13,679 bases of DNA, taken from assembly GCA_018812885.1 (NCBI GenBank), contig JAHJCW010000198.1:1-13679 (forward strand). The letters are read 5' to 3'. The translations under genes were made by a program, and so were the position numbers. Positions 1 to 8,028 of this stretch are shown piece after piece (position 1 is the first letter of the stretch; each line of letters starts with the position of its first letter). The notes beneath the pieces were generated by a model, which saw only the letters and a list, made by a program, of their open reading frames with translations, did not search any database and was not told the origin of the DNA. This DNA comes from a bacterium. GTDB lineage: Bacteria; Fidelibacterota; Marinisomatia; Marinisomatales; JAHJCW01.

Positions 1-1
1 A

Positions 2-895
2 CTATTAGAAATAACAAATGAGATCAGTGATGATAGAATTACATTATCAGTTAATCAACAACATAAAATTGAATTAAAAACTGATAATGGTGTTTATGAT
101 TTAATGGGAAAAGCTCCGGAAGAATTTCCAGCATTACCACAAACAGACGGTAAAAAGAATTTGGGAATTAGTCTTGAAACGATGAAATCGGTTATCGAAA
201 TGACAAGTTTCGCAGTAAGCCGCGATGAAATGAAACCGGCGTTAACCGGCGTTTTTCTTCGTGTTAATGAAAGTCAACTTACCGCAGTTGCAACTGATGG
301 ACACCGTCTTGTGCAATATATCGTTAAAGATTACAAAGCTGATGAGTTTACAGGCGATGTTATAATACCTAGAAAATTTTTAGGTTTATTCAATACTTTT
401 ACGGCAGATGCAGTAAAAATGTTGGTAAGCGATAATCACTTAATTGCATCGTTTGGCGATGATACGGTTTATACCAGAGTCATTGATGAACGTTTTCCTG
501 ACTATGAAAGTGTTATACCTGTTGATAATGATAAAGTATTAGCTATTAATCGTAATGATTTATTAGGAGCAGTGCGAAGAGTTTCTATCTTTTCAAATAA
601 GGCCACGCATCAAATTGCTCTGCATTTAGATGAAGAAAAAGTACGCATGACAACTGAAGATCCTGAAAAAGCTTCTCGCGGGCAGGAAGATTTATCTGGG
701 GCACAATATACAGGCGAACCTTTATTGATTGGTTATAATGCATCATATCTGCGTGATATAATAACTCATGTTCAAGATGAAAATATAATCGTTAAATTTA
801 AAACACCGATAAGTGCCACTCTATTTTATCCTGAAAAATCAAATGCTAACATAGATTTGACAATGTTATTAATGCCTATTAGGTTGAACGACTAG
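2..895 (+). CDS. dnaN: DNA polymerase III beta subunit (sliding clamp), 5'-truncated by window edge
   Basis: The beta clamp is a ring-shaped homodimer that encircles DNA and tethers the replicative polymerase. The reading frame is open from base 2, so the gene begins upstream. The internal ATG at 104 is not the start, because clamp-like sequence (LLEITNEISDD...) precedes it. The 297 residues present correspond to roughly the last four fifths of a 366-residue family protein, leaving about 75 residues missing. Diagnostic motifs are ATDGHRL (bases 290-310), VIIPRK, ERFPDYESVIP and the C-terminal MPIRL (872-886), which matches the conserved end that helps form the hydrophobic pocket binding clamp partners. 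Clamp domains 2 and 3 are complete and the end of domain 1 is present. A 34-base gap separates it from recF. As the first gene of the run it probably shares transcripts with the genes below. Identity is secure. Confidence 0.96.
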   Translation, partial: LLEITNEISDDRITLSVNQQHKIELKTDNGVYDLMGKAPEEFPALPQTDGKKNLGISLETMKSVIEMTSFAVSRDEMKPALTGVFLRVNESQLTAVATDGHRLVQYIVKDYKADEFTGDVIIPRKFLGLFNTFTADAVKMLVSDNHLIASFGDDTVYTRVIDERFPDYESVIPVDNDKVLAINRNDLLGAVRRVSIFSNKATHQIALHLDEEKVRMTTEDPEKASRGQEDLSGAQYTGEPLLIGYNASYLRDIITHVQDENIIVKFKTPISATLFYPEKSNANIDLTMLLMPIRLND

Positions 896-929
896 GTATT
901 TCGGCTATTTTTAAATATTAGTTTATTTT

Positions 930-2012
930 ATGCCAATTAAGGAAATTGGATTGGTTTCTTTTCGCAATCATGATACTATAAATTTGGAATTTTGTCCCAA
1001 TATTAATGTTATTTGGGGCAAGAATGGTTCTGGTAAAACCACCATCTTAGAAGCAATACATTCCTTATCAATTGGTAGGAGTTTTCGGACAAATCGAAAA
1101 AAAGAATTATTAAAAGACGATATGGAATATTTTAGCGTAACAGGAAAATTTCAAACAGCAGATAAAGTTCAAGAAATTCAAATAAACCAAACCAAAGATG
1201 GTGCAAGAAGAATTTTAATAGACGGAAATAAACTTGAAAGTGTAAAAGAATTGATAGGATTAAACCCTGTTGTGCTATTATCTCCGGAAGAACAAATTAT
1301 TACAAAAGGAACACCTCAGGACCAAAGAAATTATTTTAATAAATTATTCTCGATTGTTTCAAATCAATATTTTACAATTCTTTCTGATTATAATCGAATT
1401 CTAAAGCAACGTAACAAATTATTAGATGATTTTAACATAATAAACGAAGCACAAACAGAATTGGAGATTTGGAATGAAAGAATATCAGAAATTGGTCAAA
1501 AGTTGTGGAAGAAAAGAATAGACTTTTTCAAGAAGTACGGTCTTGAATTAAAAAATACGGTAAAAGATTTTGAGGATTCAGGTTTCACTTTTTCATGTGA
1601 ACTGGTAACAAAAATAATAAAGAGTGAAAAAGAGTATATAGAGATATTGGAAAAAAGACAAAACAAGGATATTTACTTAGGGCGAACAACCTTCGGGCCA
1701 CATACTGATAAAATTAATTTCATATTTAACAAAAAAAACATTAAGCAATATGGATCGCAGGGTGAACACAAACTTGCGTTGTTGTTAATAAAATTAGCAG
1801 AAGTTAAGCTAATCAGAAAAGTAACCCAAAAAGATCCAATAATACTTTTAGATGATTTATTTGCAAAACTAGATGACTCGCGTAGTAAACAAGCGATGGC
1901 AATGATAGACAATGATCTTCAAACAATAATTACTACTACAGAGTTAAAGATTGTTGAAGATCGGGGTGTTAAAATTGACAAATCAAATAATTGTAGTTTT
2001 TATTTAGGATAA
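930..2012 (+). CDS. recF: DNA replication/repair protein RecF
   Basis: RecF is an SMC-like ATPase. With RecO and RecR it loads RecA at single-strand gaps and stalled forks. At 360 residues it has the normal family length (about 357 in E. coli). The N terminus carries the RecF-type FRNH segment (residues 11-14) and Walker A GKNGSGKT (30-37). The ABC/SMC signature appears as GSQGEHK (275-281), where many homologues have a Gln rather than Glu-His after the glycine. Walker B is LLDDLFAKLD (306-315), with D308 and D309 expected to handle magnesium and hydrolysis. The ATG at 930 is chosen because the protein aligns from residue 1. No Shine-Dalgarno is visible in the AT-rich 34-base spacer from dnaN. 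The stop overlaps the next start by one base (TAATG). An A8 run at 1731-1738 is in frame and intact. This is the most AT-rich gene of the operon. Confidence 0.96.
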   Translation: MPIKEIGLVSFRNHDTINLEFCPNINVIWGKNGSGKTTILEAIHSLSIGRSFRTNRKKELLKDDMEYFSVTGKFQTADKVQEIQINQTKDGARRILIDGNKLESVKELIGLNPVVLLSPEEQIITKGTPQDQRNYFNKLFSIVSNQYFTILSDYNRILKQRNKLLDDFNIINEAQTELEIWNERISEIGQKLWKKRIDFFKKYGLELKNTVKDFEDSGFTFSCELVTKIIKSEKEYIEILEKRQNKDIYLGRTTFGPHTDKINFIFNKKNIKQYGSQGEHKLALLLIKLAEVKLIRKVTQKDPIILLDDLFAKLDDSRSKQAMAMIDNDLQTIITTTELKIVEDRGVKIDKSNNCSFYLG

Positions 2013-2287
2013 TGCAGAGTTTAAAAACAGCTATTGATTCAATGTTGCGGAGATTTGGCATTGATAATGCTATAGCTCAAAATAAAGCACTAAATATTTG
2101 GAATGAAGTTGTTGGAGATACAGTCGCAAGAAACACAGAACCGGATAGAGTTGAGCATGGGGTGATAATTGTAAAAGTGTCATCTCCAACTTGGCGGCAG
2201 GAACTATATTTTCAAAAAAAAGAAATAATTCAAAAGATTAATAATACAATTGGGAAAAAGGTAATAAGGGATATAAGATTTATATGA
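2012..2287 (+). CDS. dciA: DUF721 / DciA-type probable replicative helicase loader
   Basis: This 91-residue protein matches the DUF721 family. DciA members of that family are the ancestral bacterial loader or operator of the DnaB helicase, used where no DnaC/DnaI-type loader is present. Visible family features are the N-terminal helical segment, then W-N-E-V-V-G-D around residues 30-36, a T-E-P step, a beta strand GVIIVKVSSPTWRQEL and a helical end with KINNTIG. This is the KH-like core that gives the family its name. Its start ATG overlaps the recF stop by one base, and its end overlaps gyrB by four (ATGA), so translation is probably coupled on both sides. Position between recF and gyrB fits a replication role. 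The helicase-loading function is inferred from family membership and neighbours, and the short family makes residue-level assignment less certain. Confidence 0.85.
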   Translation: MQSLKTAIDSMLRRFGIDNAIAQNKALNIWNEVVGDTVARNTEPDRVEHGVIIVKVSSPTWRQELYFQKKEIIQKINNTIGKKVIRDIRFI

Positions 2288-4257
2288 CGAAAGACGTTCA
2301 AGAAAAATCCAGTTACGGCGCAGAAAAAATAACAGTATTAAAAGGGTTAGAAGCCGTAAGGCGCCGCCCGGCGATGTATATCGGCGATGTTGGTAAGCGG
2401 GGATTACACCATCTGGTTTATGAAGTGGTGGATAATTCGGTGGATGAGGCACTAGCCGGCGAGTGTACAAAAATAGATGTTAGTTTAAATAAAGACGGTT
2501 CTGTATCGGTTGAGGATAATGGTCGCGGAATACCGGTTGATATGCATAAAGAAGAAAAACGCCCCGCACTCGAAGTCGTTATGACGATGTTACATGCTGG
2601 TGGAAAATTTGACAAAGGGTCATACAAGGTGTCAGGCGGTTTGCATGGTGTGGGTGTATCGGTAGTAAACGCTTTGTCTGAATTACTTATAGCAGAAGTT
2701 CATCGAGATAACAAAATATACAAACAGAGCTATTCAAGGGGTAAGGTAATAGGAAAACTTGAAATTGCAGGAAAGTCAAAAAAGACCGGAACAATAATCA
2801 CATTTTTACCAGACAGCCAAGTTTTTAACACAACAGTTTTTGAGTTTGATATAATAAGTGACCGGTTACGCGAACTAGCATACCTAAATAGTGGTTTAGA
2901 AATTAATTTTATTGATAATCGCAGTGATGAAAAAATTGAAGAACAGTATAAATATGCCGGCGGATTAATTGATTTTGTTAAGTATTTGGACAGTAACAAC
3001 CTACCGTTGCATAACAAAGTTGTAACGGTTAGCAAAATAGATGCCGAAGTTCCGGTGGAAGTTGCTTTGCGATACAGCTCAGGCTATACTGAAAATATAT
3101 TAACATTTGTAAATAATATTAACACAATTGAGGGTGGTACACATTTATCCGGCTTCCGATCTGCCTTAACACGTGGACTGAATAACTACGCAGCCAAAAA
3201 CAATCTATTTAAGACAAATAAGAATGAGAGCATATCATTGTCGGGAGAAGATTTTCGTGAAGGATTAACGGCCGTAGTCTCAATAAAAGTGGCAGAGCCT
3301 CAGTTTGAAGGTCAAACAAAAACAAAACTTGGCAACGGCGACGTAAAGGGAATTGTTGATGCAGCAGTATATGAGGGGTTACAAGATTTCTTAGAGGAAA
3401 ATCCTTCGGTTGGAAGAAAAATTATCGAAAAGGCCGTACTGGCAGCGAGGAGTCGTAGTGCGGCTCGTAAGGCGCGTGAGTTAATCCGCAGAAAGTCTGC
3501 CTTAGGTAGCTCTACGTTACCGGGAAAACTTGCAGACTGTTCAAACAGGGATCCGGCTATGTGTGAATTATACCTTGTTGAGGGTGATTCGGCAGGTGGC
3601 TCAGCTAAGCAGGGAAGAGATCGCCGGTTTCAGGCGATATTGCCATTGCGAGGTAAGGTTATAAACGCGGAAAAGGCGCGAATTGATAAACTTTTATCAA
3701 ATAATGAAATTCAGACAATTATTACAGCAATCGGTGCAGGTTTTGGCGGCTCGGGCGATGATACTGGAGAAAGGTCCGCAGCTGATTTTGATATTGAAAA
3801 ACTGCGCTACCATAAAATTATTATCATGACCGATGCCGATGTTGACGGAAGCCACATTAGAACGTTATTGTTAACATTTTTTTACCGAAAAATGCCCGAA
3901 CTAATTACTAACGGGAATATGTATCTAGCAATGCCTCCTCTCTATAAGATTAAACAGGGAAAAAAGGAGGTATATGCTTATGACGAAAATGAGCGAGAAA
4001 CTATAGTCAGTAGAATGCAGAGAGAAAATCAGAATAAAATAATTAATTTGCAAAGGTATAAGGGCTTGGGTGAAATGAACCCCGATCAATTATGGACAAC
4101 AACAATGGATCCGGAACGACGCACACTTTTACTGGTGAAAATCGCCGATGCCATGGAAGCGGCAACAACCTTCCAAGAACTAATGGGTAACGACGTAGAG
4201 GCAAGACGGACTTTCATTGAAAATAATGCAAAATTTGTGTCAAATCTTGACATTTGA
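2284..4257 (+). CDS. gyrB: DNA gyrase subunit B
   Basis: GyrB is the ATPase subunit of the A2B2 gyrase that introduces negative supercoils. At 657 residues it is the short form, without the roughly 170-residue insertion in the TOPRIM region of E. coli GyrB (804 residues). The GHKL ATPase domain shows EVVDNSVDEALAGE, with the Asn that coordinates magnesium-ATP, and the ATP-lid motifs DNGRGIPVD and GGLHGVGVSVVNALS. The transducer domain follows. The TOPRIM domain has EGDSAGG starting at E433 and DADVD at 517-521, which hold the catalytic metals. The C-terminal tail has YKGLGEMNP and a DPERR segment. The ATG lies in an ATGA overlap with dciA, and the end overlaps the gyrA TTG start. A gyrase rather than topoisomerase IV (ParE) identity rests on pairing with a gyrA that carries a GyrA box. 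Confidence 0.97.
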   Translation: MTKDVQEKSSYGAEKITVLKGLEAVRRRPAMYIGDVGKRGLHHLVYEVVDNSVDEALAGECTKIDVSLNKDGSVSVEDNGRGIPVDMHKEEKRPALEVVMTMLHAGGKFDKGSYKVSGGLHGVGVSVVNALSELLIAEVHRDNKIYKQSYSRGKVIGKLEIAGKSKKTGTIITFLPDSQVFNTTVFEFDIISDRLRELAYLNSGLEINFIDNRSDEKIEEQYKYAGGLIDFVKYLDSNNLPLHNKVVTVSKIDAEVPVEVALRYSSGYTENILTFVNNINTIEGGTHLSGFRSALTRGLNNYAAKNNLFKTNKNESISLSGEDFREGLTAVVSIKVAEPQFEGQTKTKLGNGDVKGIVDAAVYEGLQDFLEENPSVGRKIIEKAVLAARSRSAARKARELIRRKSALGSSTLPGKLADCSNRDPAMCELYLVEGDSAGGSAKQGRDRRFQAILPLRGKVINAEKARIDKLLSNNEIQTIITAIGAGFGGSGDDTGERSAADFDIEKLRYHKIIIMTDADVDGSHIRTLLLTFFYRKMPELITNGNMYLAMPPLYKIKQGKKEVYAYDENERETIVSRMQRENQNKIINLQRYKGLGEMNPDQLWTTTMDPERRTLLLVKIADAMEAATTFQELMGNDVEARRTFIENNAKFVSNLDI

Positions 4258-6761
4258 TAGATAGGAAAATTAGAGTGGATATAGCAAGAGAAAATATAAT
4301 CAATCGCGACATTGTCGACGAAATGAAAGAAAGTTATTTAAATTATTCTATGTCTGTTATTGTTGCACGGGCATTACCGGATGTGCGAGACGGACTTAAA
4401 CCTGTTCATCGTAGAATTCTATATGGGATGAGTGAACTTGGCTCACAATGGAATCGAGCCTATAAAAAATCAGCAAGAATAGTTGGGGATGTGTTAGGTA
4501 AATATCATCCGCACGGTGACTCATCTGTTTATGATGCGTTAGTACGGATGGCGCAAGATTTTTCAATGCGCTATGAACTGGTAGACGGACAAGGAAATTT
4601 TGGTTCAATTGATGGTGATAGCGCTGCTGCAATGCGGTACACAGAATCACGAATGACGAAAATCGGCGGTGAGATGCTGCGTGATCTTGAAAAGGATACA
4701 GTTAGTTGGAACACAAATTTTGACGAAACATTAAAAGAACCATCGGTTTTACCAACAGTTTTTCCTGCGTTATTAGCAAATGGTTCTGAAGGAATTGCTG
4801 TGGGAATGGCAACAAAAATTCCGCCCCACAATGTTACCGAATTAATAAACGGATTAATTGCTCTAATAGATAATCCAGAGTTAACGGCTGAAGAATTAAT
4901 GGTTTATGTCAAAGGACCTGACTTTCCAACAGGTGCAATCATAATGGGCAAGGGAGGAATAAAAGACGCATATACGACTGGTAGAGGCAAGGTTACTGTA
5001 AGAGCAAGGGCATTTATAGAAACAACCAAGACTGGAAAAGAGAATATCATTGTTTCTGAATTACCGTATCAGGTAAATAAGGCAAATTTAATCGAAAAAA
5101 TTGCCGATTTAGTACACGAAAAGAAAATAGAGGGTATTTCTGACCTGCGGGATGAGTCTGACAAAGACGGAATTAGAATTGTAATTGAAACAAAAAGAGA
5201 TTCAATTCCTGATGTGGTTTTAAATCAACTTTATAAACACACACAACTTCAAGACACTTTTGGTATTATTATGTTAGCACTTGTTAATAGCGTACCCAAA
5301 GTGATGAAACTAGCGGAAGTGATGAATCATTTTATTGATTTTCGACATGATGTGGTTGTGCGTCGAACAGACTTTGATTTAAAGCAAGCCGAAGCAAAGG
5401 CACATATACTTGAGGGATTAAAAATCGCACTCGATAATATCGACGAGGTGATAAAAATAATACGCGGAAGCAAAGACCCGATTCACGCAAAAGAAGGGTT
5501 AATGAATAGCTTCGAATTGTCTGAATTACAATCTCAAGCAATTTTAGATATGCGCTTACAAAGACTTACCGGATTAGAAGTTGACAAAGTAGTTGAGGAA
5601 TACAAGGCAACCATTAAAATAATTGCTCAACTGAAAAATATTTTGGATAGCCGTAGCATGCGAATGGATATCATTAAAGCAGAATTTGGAGAATTACTTG
5701 AAAAATACGGAGATGAACGGAGAACCGAAATAATGCCATTTGGCGCTGAGTTTTCTGTGGAAGACATGATAGCTGAAGAAGCAATGGTTATAACTATTAC
5801 CCATCAAGGATATATTAAACGTACAGCAGTTAATACATATAGAAGTCAAAGGCGGGGTGGCCGTGGAATTCAAGGTGCCACATCAAAAGAGGAGGATTTT
5901 ATAGAGCATCTCTTTATCGCGAACACGCTTGACTATATGTTGTTTTTTACAGATCGGGGGAAATGTTATTGGCTAAAAGTGTATGACATTCCGCCCGGCG
6001 GGCGCGCAACGCGCGGCAGAGCAATTGTTAATTTGATAGGTTGTGAAACAGACGAACATGTTGAAGCATTTGTTAGTGTGAAAGAATTTGATGATGAACA
6101 CTACGTTGTAATGGCAACTCAAAAAGGTATCGTAAAGAAAACAGTTCTTTCGGCCTATGGACATCCTCGCAAAGGTGGCATATATGCAATTGAAGTACGC
6201 GAAGAAGACAAACTAATAGAAGCACGTATTACAAATGGCGAGCACGATATCTTGCTTGGCACCAGTGAAGGAAAATCAATTCGCTTTTCTGAAAGCGATA
6301 TTCGCCCAAGCGGTAGAAAGACTATGGGCGTGAAAGGAATCAAGCTTAGTTCAACTACTGACAAGTTAATCGGGATGTTAGTTGTCAAAAGGGAGGGAAC
6401 AATCCTTGTGGCAACAGAACGTGGATACGGTAAAAGAACAGAAGTTATTCAGTATCGCACACAATCACGTGCCGGGAAAGGTGTATTAACGATGCGGACT
6501 ACGGAAAAAACGGGAAAAATGGTAGCCATTATGGAAGTTGTCGAAACAGATGACCTAATTATCATTACCGATATGGGAGTTATTATGCGCCAACCTGTTT
6601 CTGCCATTCGCACAATAGGTCGTGTTACACAAGGTGTTCGCCTGGTAAAACTTGATGAGGGTGCTAGAATTTCTTCAATATCGCGCGTAGTACGCGAAGA
6701 GGAATCTGAAGACGAAATGAAAGAGGACAGCAAACAACTTACGATTGGTCAAACTGAATAA
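4254..6761 (+). CDS. gyrA: DNA gyrase subunit A
   Basis: GyrA cuts and reseals DNA through a tyrosyl-phosphate link. The 835-residue protein has the winged-helix breakage domain with ALPDVRDGLKPVHRR, the quinolone-pocket segment HPHGDSSVYD (Ser at 90, Asp at 94, equivalent to E. coli S83 and D87) and catalytic Tyr129 in AMRYTE. A coiled-coil tower and C-gate follow. The C-terminal beta-pinwheel contains the GyrA box QRRGGRG at 532-538, which marks gyrase rather than ParC. The tail is acidic (REEESEDEMKED). The start is uncertain. TTG at 4254 overlaps the gyrB stop (TTGA) but has no clear ribosome site, while the in-frame GTG at 4275 sits 8 bases after AGGA and would shorten the protein by 7 residues. 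Wild-type Ser and Asp in the quinolone pocket show no common resistance substitution. Confidence 0.97.
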   Translation: MIDRKIRVDIARENIINRDIVDEMKESYLNYSMSVIVARALPDVRDGLKPVHRRILYGMSELGSQWNRAYKKSARIVGDVLGKYHPHGDSSVYDALVRMAQDFSMRYELVDGQGNFGSIDGDSAAAMRYTESRMTKIGGEMLRDLEKDTVSWNTNFDETLKEPSVLPTVFPALLANGSEGIAVGMATKIPPHNVTELINGLIALIDNPELTAEELMVYVKGPDFPTGAIIMGKGGIKDAYTTGRGKVTVRARAFIETTKTGKENIIVSELPYQVNKANLIEKIADLVHEKKIEGISDLRDESDKDGIRIVIETKRDSIPDVVLNQLYKHTQLQDTFGIIMLALVNSVPKVMKLAEVMNHFIDFRHDVVVRRTDFDLKQAEAKAHILEGLKIALDNIDEVIKIIRGSKDPIHAKEGLMNSFELSELQSQAILDMRLQRLTGLEVDKVVEEYKATIKIIAQLKNILDSRSMRMDIIKAEFGELLEKYGDERRTEIMPFGAEFSVEDMIAEEAMVITITHQGYIKRTAVNTYRSQRRGGRGIQGATSKEEDFIEHLFIANTLDYMLFFTDRGKCYWLKVYDIPPGGRATRGRAIVNLIGCETDEHVEAFVSVKEFDDEHYVVMATQKGIVKKTVLSAYGHPRKGGIYAIEVREEDKLIEARITNGEHDILLGTSEGKSIRFSESDIRPSGRKTMGVKGIKLSSTTDKLIGMLVVKREGTILVATERGYGKRTEVIQYRTQSRAGKGVLTMRTTEKTGKMVAIMEVVETDDLIIITDMGVIMRQPVSAIRTIGRVTQGVRLVKLDEGARISSISRVVREEESEDEMKEDSKQLTIGQTE
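4263..4266 (+). promoter_or_regulatory. Possible ribosome-binding site for an alternative gyrA start
   Basis: AGGA lies 8 bases upstream of the in-frame GTG at 4275-4277. The longer TTG start at 4254 has no comparable purine stretch. This makes the GTG a reasonable true start, although initiation coupled to the gyrB stop could also use the TTG. Both readings keep all conserved GyrA sequence. Confidence 0.35.
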
Positions 6762-7460
6762 GTGAACATAAAAGACAATGTTGAGATCGTTAAGGAACGT
6801 ATAGCTAATGCTCAACTACGGAGTGGCAATATAACACCTATTAAAATTGTCGCAATCACAAAAACCCACCCGGCATCCGTAATTTTGGAAATACGGAAAG
6901 CAGGATTAGATACAATCGGTGAAAACCGCGTTCAAGAGGCGGAAGATAAATTCCCCGAGATTGCTGAAATCCTTCCTAATATTACAAAACGTCTGGTTGG
7001 GCATTTGCAATCCAATAAAATAAATAAAGCATTAAATATTTTTGATACAATTGATTCTGTGGATTCATTAAAACTTGCCAATAAAATAGGTAGTAAGGCA
7101 GTTTCTTTAAACCGTACTATACCAATTTTATTAGAGGTGAATACGAGCGGAGAAAGCGCAAAATATGGATTCATTCCGGAGAATATTGATGAAATACTTG
7201 CCTGCTTTGAAATACCTGGACTTGAAGTGCAAGGATTGATGACAGTTGGACCGCTTACTTCAGATACTAACAGAGTTAGAGATGCTTTTATTAGTTTACG
7301 CCGGCTATATAATTCTATAAAAAGCCAAACTACAAAAAATGTTGATAAGTTTACTGAACTATCAATGGGAATGAGCAGTGACTTTGAAATAGCCGTAGAA
7401 GAAGGCGCAACGATGGTAAGATTAGGTACAGTGTTATTTGGACAAAGGATGATAAAATAG
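6762..7460 (+). CDS. yggS: YggS/PROSC family pyridoxal-phosphate homeostasis protein
   Basis: This 232-residue protein belongs to the YggS/PROSC (PLPBP) family. Members are single-domain TIM-barrel PLP-binding proteins resembling the N-terminal domain of alanine racemase, without known catalysis, that buffer free PLP and affect amino-acid metabolism. Motifs in order are AITKTHP with the PLP Schiff-base lysine at K34, IGENRVQEAEDK, RLVGHLQSNKINK, a LEVNTSGE strand, GLMTVGP and the phosphate-binding C-terminal block with SMGMSSDFEIAVEEGA and VRLGTVLFG. Length and motif order are normal for the family. The GTG start directly abuts the gyrA TAA and no Shine-Dalgarno is obvious, which suggests coupling or reinitiation from gyrA. 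The end overlaps the next gene by one base (TAGTG). Linkage to gyrase genes is a genomic convenience as far as I can tell; no functional link is known to me. Confidence 0.93.
   Translation: MNIKDNVEIVKERIANAQLRSGNITPIKIVAITKTHPASVILEIRKAGLDTIGENRVQEAEDKFPEIAEILPNITKRLVGHLQSNKINKALNIFDTIDSVDSLKLANKIGSKAVSLNRTIPILLEVNTSGESAKYGFIPENIDEILACFEIPGLEVQGLMTVGPLTSDTNRVRDAFISLRRLYNSIKSQTTKNVDKFTELSMGMSSDFEIAVEEGATMVRLGTVLFGQRMIK
7444..7449 (+). promoter_or_regulatory. Ribosome-binding site for the PNP-like gene
   Basis: AAAGGA lies inside the end of yggS, 10 bases before the GTG at 7460-7462. It supports the GTG over the in-frame ATG at 7475, which would remove five residues. Confidence 0.4.
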
Positions 7461-7993
7461 TGAATTACAAACAAATGCCAATTTATTTGTGTTATTTTAC
7501 AAAAGAATGGAGTGAAAGAATACAAAAAGAAGGCACAGCAAGTGGTCATGAGTATGGCAAAATGGATAGGAAAATAATTATTTGGCCGAAAAATATAGAT
7601 CCCCTAACTATTAATCCTAAAAATTTCATAGAATTAAAAAATCAATTTAAATTAGAAGAACTTCTTATTATTGATCGGTTAATAGGAACAGATGATGTTG
7701 TTTCTATCGTCAATCATGTAAATAGATCGGGGGATAACTTTTTGCGAGGGAAAACACCGGAAGGAAAATTTCCGCAATTTCCCGATATGTCAAAAATATA
7801 TCATAAAGTTACAGGGTTAAAAACAGCAGTTGTTCACACCATTGGTACAGAAAGATTTAAAAAACCACTCCCAGAAGAAAATATTATTTGGAGTGAAGCG
7901 GTTGGATTAATTGCGCCCGTAGCTCATTATGTCGGTATAAAGGTTTTTGCAATAGGTGGAAGCAATATTATAGACATTATAAAGTTGTTATAA
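7460..7993 (+). CDS. Short protein resembling purine nucleoside phosphorylase (diverged)
   Basis: I recognise this 177-residue protein only by motif pattern. NHVNRSGDNFLRG (85-97) followed by FPDMSKIY (107-114) resembles the D/N-H-I-N-x-x-G-x-N-P-L ... F-P-x-M-S-x-x-Y core of trimeric purine nucleoside phosphorylases (PNP/MTAP). EAVGL...VGIKVFAIGGSN (146-169) resembles the C-terminal strand that carries the base-binding Asn. It is about 90 residues shorter than a normal PNP (about 270). It lacks the N-terminal Gly-Ser-Gly-Leu phosphate loop, and its G-x-x-Y-E-T-P segment is replaced by a diverged TIGTERFKKPLPEE. Activity is therefore doubtful; it may be a degenerate, regulatory or differently specific member of the phosphorylase superfamily. 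It overlaps yggS by one base and is last in the operon. The downstream gene converges on it with 35 bases between. Confidence 0.5.
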   Translation: MNYKQMPIYLCYFTKEWSERIQKEGTASGHEYGKMDRKIIIWPKNIDPLTINPKNFIELKNQFKLEELLIIDRLIGTDDVVSIVNHVNRSGDNFLRGKTPEGKFPQFPDMSKIYHKVTGLKTAVVHTIGTERFKKPLPEENIIWSEAVGLIAPVAHYVGIKVFAIGGSNIIDIIKLL

Positions 7994-8028
7994 AAGATAA
8001 TCCCCATTATTAAAGTTATACAGTGAGA

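Noticed and set aside
104..106. ATG at 104 as the start of dnaN.
   Set aside because: The frame is open with clamp-like sequence back to base 2, so the gene is cut by the window edge.
1731..1739. A8 run ending in AAC in recF, matching a slippery A_AAA_AAC heptamer; a -1 slip would meet a stop at 1742-1744.
   Set aside because: No downstream stimulatory hairpin was seen, and such runs are common in AT-rich genes; the zero frame gives intact RecF.
6932..7549. Long antisense open frame opposite yggS.
   Set aside because: It is a shadow of yggS, which has all family motifs; the antisense protein has no recognisable features.
7997..8010. ATAAT-CCCC-ATTAT hairpin between the convergent PNP-like and psuG genes as a terminator.
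   Set aside because: Only five A-T pairs and no T-run follows in either direction.
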